Shown: positions 34,970 to 44,411 of the stretch, piece by piece
How positions within the stretch are numbered: position 1 is the stretch's first letter
Layout of the letters: every line of letters starts with the position of its first letter
Assembly: GCA_029717555.1 (NCBI GenBank)
Contig: JAMDHS010000106.1
Span: forward strand, 1 to 64,000
DNA: 64,000 nucleotides
Reading direction: 5' to 3'
DNA from: Peribolospora baueri
Taxonomy: Eukaryota; Basidiomycota; Peribolosporomycetes; Peribolosporales; Peribolosporaceae
The notes under the pieces: model-generated
Databases searched by the model: none
What the model was told of the DNA's origin: nothing
What the model saw: only the letters and a program-made list of their open reading frames with translations
Position numbers and translations under genes: made by a program

Positions 34970-35480
34970 TCACGACCAGATCGGGAATCGTCGCTCCCCG
35001 CGTCGCGTCCTCGCCATAATCCCCGGCGGACGGTGAACCTGGGCGGAGAGGTCCAAAAATTCATGGTAGTGCAGCACGACCTGGGAGAAGATGCTGATCC
35101 ACAGCCCGGAGACGTCGGGTTCCTCGAGCGTTCCTTCCTGCAGGATCTTGCTAATCGGCACGTCGTCCGGATTGTACATGCGCACCTGAAGGTTGTTAGG
35201 AAGATAGCCAGACACGTTCCGTTGGTTGAGGACCAGCGGCTCGGACCTCATGGCCTGTACGTTGTTGGGCTGGGCGACCGTACCTGATGAGGAGGACGGC
35301 GCCTATACGGTAGGACAGGCATAAGAGATGCCACGGTCGCAGTCCTCGAGTCGACTTATATACTCGCGCGTTCGGCCCTCTTGATGCAGATAGATGGATG
35401 ATGGATGGCTCACCCGAGCAACGTCTTCTTGTCTCTATAACCGAAGATGATGCGCGCAAGAGCTCATCAGCCACCCTTCC
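34970..35480 (-). CDS. Possible small multi-exon gene, unrecognised
   Basis: Weak candidate. On the minus strand a splice-like acceptor (GTACAG before GCCATGAGG, near 35252) opens a frame with SEPLVLNQRNVSGYLPNN, MYNPDDVPISKIL and LWISIFSQVVLHYHEF that stops at 34970. Upstream pieces with good donors also look coding: LARIIFGYRDKKTLLG before GTGAGC at about 35411, and AVLLIR before GTACGG near 35281. Composition and hydrophobic periodicity look protein-like, but I could not join the pieces in one frame and recognise no family. It could be a short membrane or mitochondrial protein, a partial gene, or chance. Confidence 0.25.
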
Positions 35481-35607
35481 CTCGTGACTCTTCTAGGCGG
35501 AAAACGCAACTCCATACATGCATGCATTATGAGTGAAAGGCGGGGACGCGTGATCATCCCTCGCTATGAAGGGGGCGCCGGGATAGGAACGTTCCTGGGA
35601 TCTCAAC

Positions 35608-35692
35608 GGGGGTTTAGATCAGATGGTAGATCGCTTGCTTCGCATTCATGAGAACATGCAAGAGGTCCAGGGTTCAATTCCCTGAGCCTCCA
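35608..35692 (+). tRNA. tRNA-Ala (CGC) with a 12-nt intron
   Basis: Cloverleaf read directly: acceptor stem GGGGGTT (35608-35614) pairs with AGCCTCC (35685-35691), including G3:U70, the alanine identity pair; discriminator A at 35692. D arm GATC...GATC with loop AGATGGTA. Anticodon stem CTTGC/GCAAG; loop TTCGCA then T after the intron, anticodon CGC at 35641-35643. The intron TTCATGAGAACA lies one base 3' of the anticodon, the standard position. T arm CAGGG-TTCAATT-CCCTG. Oligo-T runs follow from 35694 (TTTT, then seven T), fitting Pol III termination. Confidence 0.93.
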
Positions 35693-36151
35693 TTTTGGTC
35701 ATTTTTTTCTCGTTCTTCTCATCGTCTTCCCAACAACAGGCAAGCAGAGGCGAGAGGCGGTTCGGTCGGCGCTGCAGACCGCATGACGACGCGCTTGCTT
35801 TTTCTTGCCCGCCGCACGACGTTTACGAGCAGGTACGTGTAACATGGCCCCACTCTCATCCAAACTAAACCGGCGGACCCGATCGTATGGATTGCCCAAT
35901 AATTAGACGACGGCACGACAAAGCAGAAAGAAGGAGAAACCAATGGCGACTCCAGCGAAGAGGAGCAAGTTGCGGACCTACGTCCCGCTCCGCTCTCTGT
36001 CACGACGGGTGGGCCGTGCAAGGAAGCGAGCGGGATACGAAAAAGAAAACGAACGCGGGAAACACTTGGGAAATCCACACTCCCCGGCGAGATGATGACG
36101 TCTATCCTCCGTTCACATATTCCGCCCGATTTTCCCCATGCCACCGTAATC
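35693..36151. other. Intergenic region after tRNA-Ala, no gene seen
   Basis: 459 bp containing the tRNA terminator tract (35694-35710) and the 3' flank of the coiled-coil gene. A minus-strand open frame spans it, but its product has no motif and no splice context. Confidence 0.5.
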
Positions 36152-36396
36152 TCACCACCTTCCATACGGCCTCCCCGGCTCGCCCTTGGTCGACCGAGTG
36201 GTCGATCGTACGCCTTTCTTCAGCGGCGTCCTGCCGCCGCCCGCGCCATTGTCGCCAAATCTCGTGTCCGTCTCGCGCTCGGTGCCAAAGAGCGTCGGTG
36301 CCGCGGGGGGCGTGGGAGGCGGGGCTGTACTGGCTGTCGAGGTGGAGGAGAAGGAGGAGCTCGAAAAGGCTGGGAGGAGAGAGGACGCGGGGCCAC

Positions 36397-36428
<32 letters not shown>

Positions 36429-39045
36429 GTGCTGGAAAGGCCAAAGCTGAAGCTGGTGGAAGGAAGCCGAGCGGAGGAGGAGCCGGTAGGCTGCGAGGCG
36501 GGGAGCAAGGCCGACACGCGCTTGGTCGGACTGTGGGTCCTGTTCAGGTTGCCGCTGCCACCGCTAATGACGACGGGTTTGGAAGGACCGAACCTGGGCG
36601 GGCCCCTCGCTCCCAGTCCCATGGCAGCGAGGGTGGCCATGCGAGAAGAGCTCTCCAGCTTCCTCGCGCTCGTAGGCCCAATCGAGCCTTCTCGCTGGCC
36701 TCCTCGACCCGGCGTAAGCAAGCCGTCCTTGTCCGTCTCCGACGCATGCTTCGCCACATCTCCCTCGTCGCCTCTGCGGTCAACACCGCGGCGGGGAGAG
36801 GGAGATACGTTGCGGCGGCGAACGGGGCTCTTCATCGGCGGAGAAGAAGGCGTGGCGGGCGCAAAACCGGTGGCGGCGGCCTTTGCGTCGCCTCCACCCG
36901 CACCTCCATTGAGGCCGTTGGAAGAAGGTGTCTTAGTAGGCGACGTCTTGGGGATCAACGGAAAGGGAAGGCCAACGAGCGGCACATTCTCGTTGCTCGA
37001 CGGAAGCGGGCAGATGGGCTCTAGGGCTGCGGCCTTGGAAGAGCTTCTTGCTCGCGCCTCCGATCGAGGCGTGCGCTCGTCGACGGGGGGCGGAGTGCTG
37101 GGACGGTAGGCGGAGAGGCTGTTCGTGGGCGGAGCCTCGTCGTCGTCCGCGTTCTCGTCACCATATCCGTCCGCGGCGGCACGCCGCGCCTCTTCCTCAT
37201 TGTCGACCATCGCATCGACCAGCGTCGGTTCGCGCGCGAGACTCGAGTCCCGGCTCCTTTCCTCCAACCTCGCACGCTTCCTGGCTTTCCTTCCTTTCCT
37301 CCCCACGCCTAGTGCGCCGGTAGGATCAGTGATTTCTCCCGTCTCCGCATCCTTTGCGCTCGGCGGCGACGTGCTCACAGCGGAAGATACCTCCGAGCCA
37401 GCGTCGGAAGACCGGCTGCGCTTTCCGAGATGGAAGGCGCGAAGTGGCGAAGGGTCCGAAGGATCGTCCTCCGAGCCTTGAAGCGCAGCCACTGCCGGAT
37501 GACGGGCGGACGTCAAGGCTGAACCGGCATTCTTCGCGGTTCCTGCCGAGGCTTCCAGCGCGTGCACAGTCTTTCGGAGAGTGCCCACTTCGGAGCGCAT
37601 CGCCTGCACCGCCCTGGTGAGCTCTTGTACTTTGTTGGTGATATCCCCATCCGCCGAAGACGCGGTCTCCTGCAAGCCTTTCCAAGTGGACACTTGCTTT
37701 TCCAACGCCCGCTGAGCTTCCTGCACCGCTTTGAGCTCGGCTCTCGTCTTGGTGTCGGCAGCGTTTACAATGGCCGATCGAGGCTCCTTCGCCTCTTTAT
37801 CTTGCTTCCATCTCACCATCTCCGCCTCCAATTTCCGCTGCTCCTCGCGCACCGCCAGCAGCTCGGGCTTGATCGACGCCAGACCTTGCAAGATCTTGTC
37901 GAGCTCCTTGAGGCGGCTGACGAAGGACTGGTCAAGCTTGTCGATGCGGCCCCGCAGCGCCTCTTCGACGCCGTCAACGCGCTTCTCGAGCGTCGACCGC
38001 GTCTCTTCCATCTTCTCCAGCGCTTCCTGCGCAGGAACGGTGGACACAGAGCCGGAGCGACCACGCTCACTGGCTTGTGTTACTTCCGCCTTCGCCTTTT
38101 CGATCTCGGCTTGCAAGTCGCTCCTCAGAGATGCTAACTCGTCCTGCATCAATCGTTTCATGTCGGAGAAGCCTTCGCTGTCATGTTGATTAGAAGTGTG
38201 GATGGAGTCGGCGGCAGAGAGATGATCCTTGACTGATTGCGCTACTTGGGAATGGAGGGAATCGCGGAATGCCACGAAGAAAGATTCGAGTTGGGTGAGG
38301 TCCGCACGCAAGGAGGAAAGAGACCCTGGCATGTCGCGAAAGTCGGAGGAAGCGGGGGCGTCGGAAACCGCCTGCGCGCTGGTCGAAAATGCGGACGACA
38401 GCTGCTGCTCAAGCTGTGCATCAACATGGGCGTCCTGCGCTTTGGGCACGTTGGCCTCGTCCTCCTCCACCGCCTGAGGCTGTGTCGGCCTGGAGCCTGT
38501 CGCTGTGCGGTCCTTGGACGCTGCCTTCGCGGCGGCTTTGGGCGCGCGCTGCCCCTCTGGCGTCCTGAGCTTGAGCTCATCGTCGCTTTGATCGACATCT
38601 TCCGGTTCGCCCAGGTCGCCGCCACCCTCAGCCACCTCCTCTAAAACAATCTCAGCGGCCTGGCCTCTCCGGGTAGGTCGAGCCGTCGTGTGAGAAGATC
38701 TCGATGGGGGCGCAGAGTGCCTCGGAGAAGCTGGGGCGGCGTTGGGAGCGGGACGAGCGTTCGGAGCGCTCTTGCGCGGGGAGGCGGTTCGAGCGGCGGA
38801 GGATGCAGAAGAACCATAGTGGTCAACGAGAAGGGAGATGATCTTCTCTTTCTTCTGGTTGCCTCCCTTCAGCCCCGTTTCCTGCGGGCGCGAAGGGGCG
38901 GGGAACGGCGACGTGGAGAGGTCAGCAGCGAGCGCGAGGGGGGTCGTGGAAGGAAAGAAGACGGGCGTCGCACCTTGAGGAGCGTCTGCAGCCGAGCCCT
39001 CGGCATCTGGGCCAGCTCAATTTCCGTGAATGTTTCCCTGTTCAT
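36152..39045 (-). CDS. Coiled-coil protein with SAP-like N-terminus
   Basis: Two exons: 39045-38974 (24 codons) and 38881-36152, joined in phase 0 by GTGCGA...GCAG; 933 aa. The N-terminus, MPRARLQTLLKETGLKGG then KKEKIISLLVDHY, fits a SAP or related helix-extended-helix DNA-binding motif (ARLQxLLKxxGLxGxxxKxxxI..L). Then an Ala/Pro/Ser linker, an acidic patch (EPEDVDQSDDEL), and a long coiled coil between roughly residues 185 and 460 (LRADLTQLESFFVAFRDSL, DELASLRSDLQAEIEKAKA, LDKILQGLASIKPELLAV). The C-terminal 400 residues are low complexity, Ser/Pro-rich, with a DN repeat and basic end. No named family was recognised; a chromatin, kinetochore or nuclear-envelope role would fit SAP plus coiled coil but is inference. 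The alternative internal start at 38635 would drop the conserved-looking N-terminus. Confidence 0.7.
36398..36427. repeat. (GTCGTT)5 hexamer repeat coding Asn-Asp
   Basis: Five perfect GTCGTT hexamers, read on the minus strand as five Asn-Asp repeats in the C-terminal low-complexity region of the coiled-coil gene. Confidence 0.9.
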
Positions 39046-39726
39046 CTTTGCTGTCCCCGTAGTCGATAGCGTGGGATGCGGTGTGCTGGAGCGGTGGTGT
39101 TTGTGTGCTGGGGATGCTGCTGGAAGGAGGGTAACCAGTTCGTGCCCAGGAGGGAGAACGGCTCGCCCGAAGCAGGAACGGGTATCAGGAGGCGGTGTGG
39201 TTAGAAGCGACGTCAAGAGGATATGTCGAAAAGGAGACTTGAGGCGGTGGATAGGGGGAGGAGGGGGTTGTTTGTTGCTCGTGCGAAGAGGCCCTTTCTC
39301 TTTGCCTCAGGCGTCCAGACGCGTAACATGCTGCGGCAGACGCGTCCACTGTTTTTTTTTCGGACTCGCACGAGGGCCGCCCGCAGGCCCAGCAGGCGCT
39401 CGACCAGGACGCCGGCGTCCTTGGTGCGTTACTGTGCCTGAGCGGTGAAGCGGGCAACGGACGACGAGGCCTTCTTATTGCGTGGCAACGGACTGAGGAT
39501 GGCCTCCGCTCTCTCCTCTCCCGAGCCAAGCTGGCGGGCGCCCTCGTAGATGAGGGACGCAGGCAGCTTGGGCGCGCAGATTGGCGGCGTATTCGCGTGC
39601 CTATGTGCGGTGCTGTTTGCGGTGCTGTTTGGAGCACACATGGGTTTCCTATCTGTGCAAAGTCACCCACCCTCCTTCTCAACCTGCGCAGGTCGGTGGA
39701 CGACCGTACGGGAAGACGGCGACAGG

Positions 39727-39760
<34 letters not shown>

Positions 39761-40127
39761 GAATGTCGAGGCGTTCGAACTGCTTCTTCTATCACGCGAC
39801 CGCCGGGCCGGCAAGCTCATCACCACTTCGCCGGTGTCCGGGGCGGATCAGGACCCGGCCCTAGGCTGGTCAACGAGAAGTGTCTGAGAAATGTCTCGCC
39901 TGAGTCCAATATGGCAACGAGCGCACAGAAGGCGATCTCAGGGGATCGACGACCGGCCAGGCGGAGCTCCATCCGGTGCGTTCCTGCGTCCTGCTCATTG
40001 ACGCAACCGACCGGCAAAAGAAGACCTTTAAGAGGACGTCTCGTTGTACGATACGACATCACCTCTCTTTTTCTTCCCTCCATACTCCCATCGTCCTCCC
40101 ACCCTTCCTCACGCCTCACGCCCCGCC
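39046..40127. promoter_or_regulatory. Divergent intergenic region, coiled-coil gene / MFS transporter 1
   Basis: 1,082 bp between divergent starts. Includes a direct duplication of GCGGTGCTGTTT near 39607-39630, nine GAC triplets at about 39733-39759, and pyrimidine-rich DNA just before the transporter ATG. No TATA box was identified with confidence. Confidence 0.45.
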
Positions 40128-43100
40128 ATGTCCAAGCCCACGTCAATACCGCCCGTCCTCCCTCGCGAGTCGCCGCCAACCGCGGCCTCGGCCGACACCG
40201 AGGCTGGCAGGGCCGACCGCGTCGTCCTTTCGGGCGACAAGGCCAAGGCACAGGCTCCCTCCACCCAGCATGTCTCGCCTCTCTCCGACGCCGAACCGGC
40301 GCCGAGGCCGAGCAGCGTCAGCTCGCTCACTCTTGAGGCCAAGAGGGCCCGCGCGGTGGGAGTGGACACCGCGTACGAGCGCAAGGTCAACTACCTCAAC
40401 ACCATCATCCACATCGAGGTCGGCTTTGGAAGATTTCAGTGAGTAGGCGCGGCGCTGGAGGAACTGGGAGAGCGGCAGGGGAGGACAATGCCAAGCAGGT
40501 CTACGCACAGCTTCCATGCTTGCTCGGTCATGAAGGAGGGGCGGCCCGCCGTATAATGGGCAACGGCGCTGACAAGCCATCTCTTCCTTCTTCCTGCTCC
40601 CCTCGAAATTCCCAGGTGGTGGCTCTTTGTCCTCGCCGGCTTTGGGTGGTTCGTGCGTACCAACGGCGTTTGACTGTCCGAACCGGTTCGCCCGTCTCTT
40701 TCCCTCCATCTACTCGTATTCCATTCGAAAGCCCAAATGCTCACACGCACTCCCTCCCCCCCCTTCCGTCCCCCGTCGGCCGGACCTTTTGCCCAGGTCG
40801 ACAATGTCTGGTTCCAAGCGCTCGCCACCGCACTCCCCCAGATTCAGCTCGAGATGAACCCGCCCCATATCGAGTATGCGACGCTCAGTCTGTACGGAGG
40901 CCTCTTGGCGGTGAGTCGAATGTAGATTGTATCAAATACCGACGGCTGGGCAATCCGCTTGTAATAGACTGGCAGCTTGTATGCGCACTTGTATGCGCAC
41001 TTGTATGCGCACTTGTCTCCACTTCCGCTCCCGAAGTTGTCTGCATCGATCCCTGAGCTGACTCTTGCGGCCCCGCGCCCCTTCTTTTGTAAAGGGCGCC
41101 ATCTTTTGGGGCGTCCTGGCAGACGTCATCGGCCGTCGCCTCGCATGGAACGCGACGCTTTTCATCTCCTCCGTCTTTGCCATCGCCGTCGGCGGCGCTC
41201 CCAACTGGCAGGTTGTTTTTATCCTCCTCGCCTTCCTCGGCTTTGGCGTCGGCGGAAACCTCCCAGGCGAGCAGCGAGCGCGACTTGATGCTGTCCAAGA
41301 TCGAAATCCTTCTTCCTTTCCGCTAAACTATACTCGTCTTTCCCTTCTCATGCAGTCGATGGCGCCCTCTTCCTCGAGTTCATCCCTGGCCCTAAACAGT
41401 GGCTGCTCACTTTCCTGAGCGTGTTTTGGTGCTTTGGCACGGTCTTCGCCAGCGTGGTTGCCTGGGTGAGATTATCTTCCCCGCCGATTTGTCAGATATG
41501 AACGCCCTTTTCACATTCCATTTTCTGTTCGTTCGAACTGACCTGTCTCAAAGGGTTTCATCGGGAATTTCGTGAGTGCCGTTCCACGCTCATGCTCCGA
41601 TCGTCGACTGATTTCAGCCCTCACATTCATGCTTCTCCTCCATATGCACAGTCCTGCGCCTCTGCTGACGACTGTCCACGTTCCTCCAACTCTGGATGGC
41701 GCTACACCTTCTACACCCTCGGAGCCATCACCTTCCTCATGTGGATCGCGCGCTTCCTCATCTATCGCATCCCAGAGTCGCCAAAATACCTCATCGGCAA
41801 GAACCGGGACGAGGAAGCGGTCGCAGTGATCGTGGACATTGCGACACGCAACGGCCGTACCGTCTCGCTCACCGTTGAACGTCTTCGGGCTGTTGCCGAG
41901 GGCGTGGACCCCGCCGAGCTCGACGAGGTGCTCGGTGCTCCTGGCTCAGAGGAGAAGAAGGAGGCTGATGCGAAAGCCGTGATGGCTGACCCGAAGGAGC
42001 GGGCAAACATGTGGGACTGGAGGTCCAACAAGGATATCCTGAAGCGCAATCTGGATATGCGCCATTTCAAGGCTTTGTTCGCGAGCCCAAAGATGGCCTG
42101 GAACACTTGTCTCATCAGCTTCCTGTGGGGTGAGTATCCTCCGATTTTCAGTCGGTTTCGTCGGATTTTCCTCTTTTTTGTTACGGATTGATCATTCTGA
42201 CGCATACGTTCATGGAACGCGTGCCTGCATAACAGGCCTGATCGGCCTCGCCTACCCCTTGTACAACGCATTCCTTCCCATTTATCTTACCACGGCCGGA
42301 GCAAACCAGGGAGACACCTCTGTTCACACCGTCTACACCCAATACGTCGTCATCGCAGTTTGTGGTATACCCGGCAGTTTCCTCGCCGCCGCTATGGTGA
42401 GCTTGCGATGAGTGGACGGGGGCATTCAATCGACCTGCACCCGCTGAGCTGACATTACGTGGATTGTACGCAGGTCGAGCTTCCCCTCATCGGCCGGCGC
42501 GGAACGATGGCCATCTTCACTGCTCTCACCGGCGTCTTCCTGTTCCTCGTACGTGTTATCACCACGACTTTTTCAAGCGTACTACCTGGCAAATTGCTGA
42601 ATCATTCAACCCCTTCATGCTCGCACCGACCCCTTATGTCATCGCTCGCCATCGCCTCCTAGTTTACCACGGCACGCACGCCCGCCGCCATCTTGGGTTA
42701 CAACTGCGCGAGTTCGCTGACGCAGAATTCGTTCTATGCTGTGTGAGTGTCTGTCCTCCTCTCTATGCCGATGAGCGCTCGTCATTTGCTTGAGTCTTGA
42801 CGAGTGTCGACTGATGATGCCTTGTTCATCACTGTGTCTGTGTAGTCTCTACGCCCTAACGTAAGTTTTGCGAAATCATTCCCTCCCATATGGTCTGTCG
42901 TTCATCCCAGTCCCATTTCTGGATGCCCATTCACGTCGGCAGGTACGAGGTCTTCCCCGCTCCTCACCGTGGCACTGGCGATGGCGTGGCCATGGCCGTC
43001 CAACGCGTCTTCGGTGTCTTTGCCCCCGTTGTCGGCGTCTTTGCTGGTACTAGCAGCGGCGTTAGTACGCCCATCTACGTTTGCGCAAGCCTGTTCATGG

Positions 43101-43254
43101 GTGCCGTGAGTTCTAACTGAGGCAGCGGAGGAGACGACGGACTTGTGAATGAGATGCGCTCACTCACTCTTTTCTTTCTCTGCGCCCTCTATTGGTCCAG
43201 GCCACTCTCATGCTCTTGTTGCCCTACGAGAGCCGCGGCAAGACGGCCATCTAA
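40128..43254 (+). CDS. MFS transporter 1 (SV2/sugar-porter-like)
   Basis: Twelve-TM major facilitator of the group related to SVOP and bacterial niacin/aromatic-acid porters. Thirteen exons sum to 1,788 nt (595 aa). A roughly 95-residue cytosolic N-terminus ends in DTAYERKVNYLNTIIH, then FVLAGFGWFVDNVWFQAL (TM1). GVLADVIGRRLAWNATL is the MFS motif A loop; GFGVGGNLPVDGALFLEFIPG is TM4 with the acidic pair; RIPESPKYLIGKNRDEEA is the PESPR-like motif after TM6; AYPLYNAFLPIYL opens TM7; VELPLIGRRGTM is the second motif A; YEVFPAPHRGTGDGVA lies before TM11. The intron 41267-41355 has a GC donor (CCAG|GCGAGC). The intron at 40911-41094 contains a triple 12-bp repeat. The substrate is not predictable. 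The neighbouring gene at 44412 is a clear paralogue. Confidence 0.9.
40978..41016. repeat. Three-copy 12-bp repeat in an intron
   Basis: TTGTATGCGCAC is present three times in direct tandem (with CTTGT flanks) within the third intron of MFS transporter 1. Confidence 0.9.
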
Positions 43255-44411
43255 GCTTGAGCACGACCAAAGACCGGGGCACCCACTCTGATGGTGCCAT
43301 CGCGGGCCTCTGCCTCCTTCACACAAGAGCCTCAGCCCGACGCGTTAGATCCGATCTTATGCCTACACTACCCGTTCGGAAAAAGACGATTTCTTGGATA
43401 GGACTAGACGGCGCAAGTTCTCATTCAAAGCACACCACATTGAGACAGGCAACGACAACGTTGCCGCCCGGCCCGCTCCTATTCACGTTCACTTCTTGCA
43501 TGACGCCTGTTACGTTACGTTACTTTGATTTTGTGTCGGTTCCTGGAAAAGCAGAGTTAGCATTTGTCGTGAAAGAAACTAGACAAGTGGGGTGTAAGTG
43601 CGAAGACGACGCCAACATTGGCTGTAGCAGCCTGAGGACCGGTCAGATCGTTCGATGGAACGTCGAGCTTTACTGCGGATACCCTCAGCTGGCGCTTTAC
43701 TGCCGGCCCAAGTGAGGTAGGATGAATGGTTGGACCACGGCCGTCCGCGATGACACGGCCATCCGCATCCGCCCCTCCGCCCCGTATCGGTGGAGGTGGT
43801 CGCATGCGAGGTACGCCGCCCAGCGCCCCGGTTCGGCTTTCAGGCAAGTGGTGTCGACGAAGCTCCACCCAACCCGATTTAGTACCCCCTAATTTCACCG
43901 CTCATCTTGCTTGTTCTCTGTTATCGTGCCTTCGTTAACCTTAGAAACAAGTCCATGTTTCTCTCTGACGGAAGCGAACAAGCACGTTTCCCTGGGCTGG
44001 ACGCTTGTCGTGCTTCTCCACTGGTCGCTGACGCTCGCTGACTTCACATCCTCGCTTCAGGCACCATCCATGTCTCCAATTTTTTCCCCTCATCCTCAGC
44101 GCCTTCGCTGAGCTCACATTCTATCTAAAGGGCTGGTCCCACGAGTGCATGAACTCGTCTTCTCCCTTCGTCCAGCGCCTACGCTGGGCCCCCATTTTTT
44201 TTCTTTCTTCAAGGCTAGCCCTTGCCCTTCGTTCTTTCATTTTATTCTCAGCGCCTACGCTGAGATACCTTCTTCCCTAGGGCTGGACCCTGAACTTCCT
44301 TCCACGCTCTTTTCTTTTGTGCAATTGGCCGGTGGTCCTTCGTTATCGGCGACGCGCTCGAACAGCTATCGCCTCCTCAAGTCATATCGGTGAACGCCTC
44401 AAGACATCATC
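43255..44411. promoter_or_regulatory. Region between tandem MFS genes, includes leader of the second
   Basis: 1,157 bp from the stop of transporter 1 to the ATG of transporter 2. The right third is pyrimidine-rich and carries the hairpin array listed next. The left part (43255-44040) shows no gene; one degenerate match to the array's GGGCTGGA loop sits near 43994. Promoter and 5' UTR of transporter 2 must lie here. Confidence 0.5.
44096..44291 (+). repeat. Three-unit hairpin array with exact 76-nt period
   Basis: Hairpin I occurs at 44096-44111 (TCAGCG-CCTT-CGCTGA), 44172-44187 (CCAGCG-CCTA-CGCTGG) and 44248-44263 (TCAGCG-CCTA-CGCTGA); start-to-start distance is 76 nt both times. The closing pair changes T:A to C:G to T:A, a compensated change. 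Each is followed 31-39 nt later by hairpin II with a 5-nt CTNGN loop: 44130-44140 (GGG-CTGGT-CCC), 44211-44223 (AAGG-CTAGC-CCTT), 44279-44291 (AGGG-CTGGA-CCCT), again with compensated stems. An extra 6-bp hairpin ACGAGT...ACTCGT lies at 44141-44158. The spacers are pyrimidine-rich and not alignable. It ends 120 nt before the ATG of transporter 2, so it is probably in its 5' leader. Confidence 0.7.

Noticed and set aside
35719-36165. 148-codon minus-strand frame beside the tRNA
   Set aside because: No motif, no Kozak or splice context, and it lies in the 3' flank of the coiled-coil gene.
36152-37109. Long plus-strand open frames (over 300 codons) opposite the coiled-coil gene
   Set aside because: They are antisense shadows of a GC-rich low-complexity coding region; the minus strand has the coiled coil and a spliced SAP-like start.
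44096-44291. Hairpin array as a CRISPR array
   Set aside because: Only the 16-nt hairpins repeat, the organism is eukaryotic, and there are no cas genes. The spacing fits an RNA or DNA structural element better.
44096-44291. Hairpin array as tandem tRNA or snoRNA genes (76 nt is tRNA-like)
   Set aside because: No acceptor stem, T arm or box C/D or H/ACA pattern can be drawn over the units.
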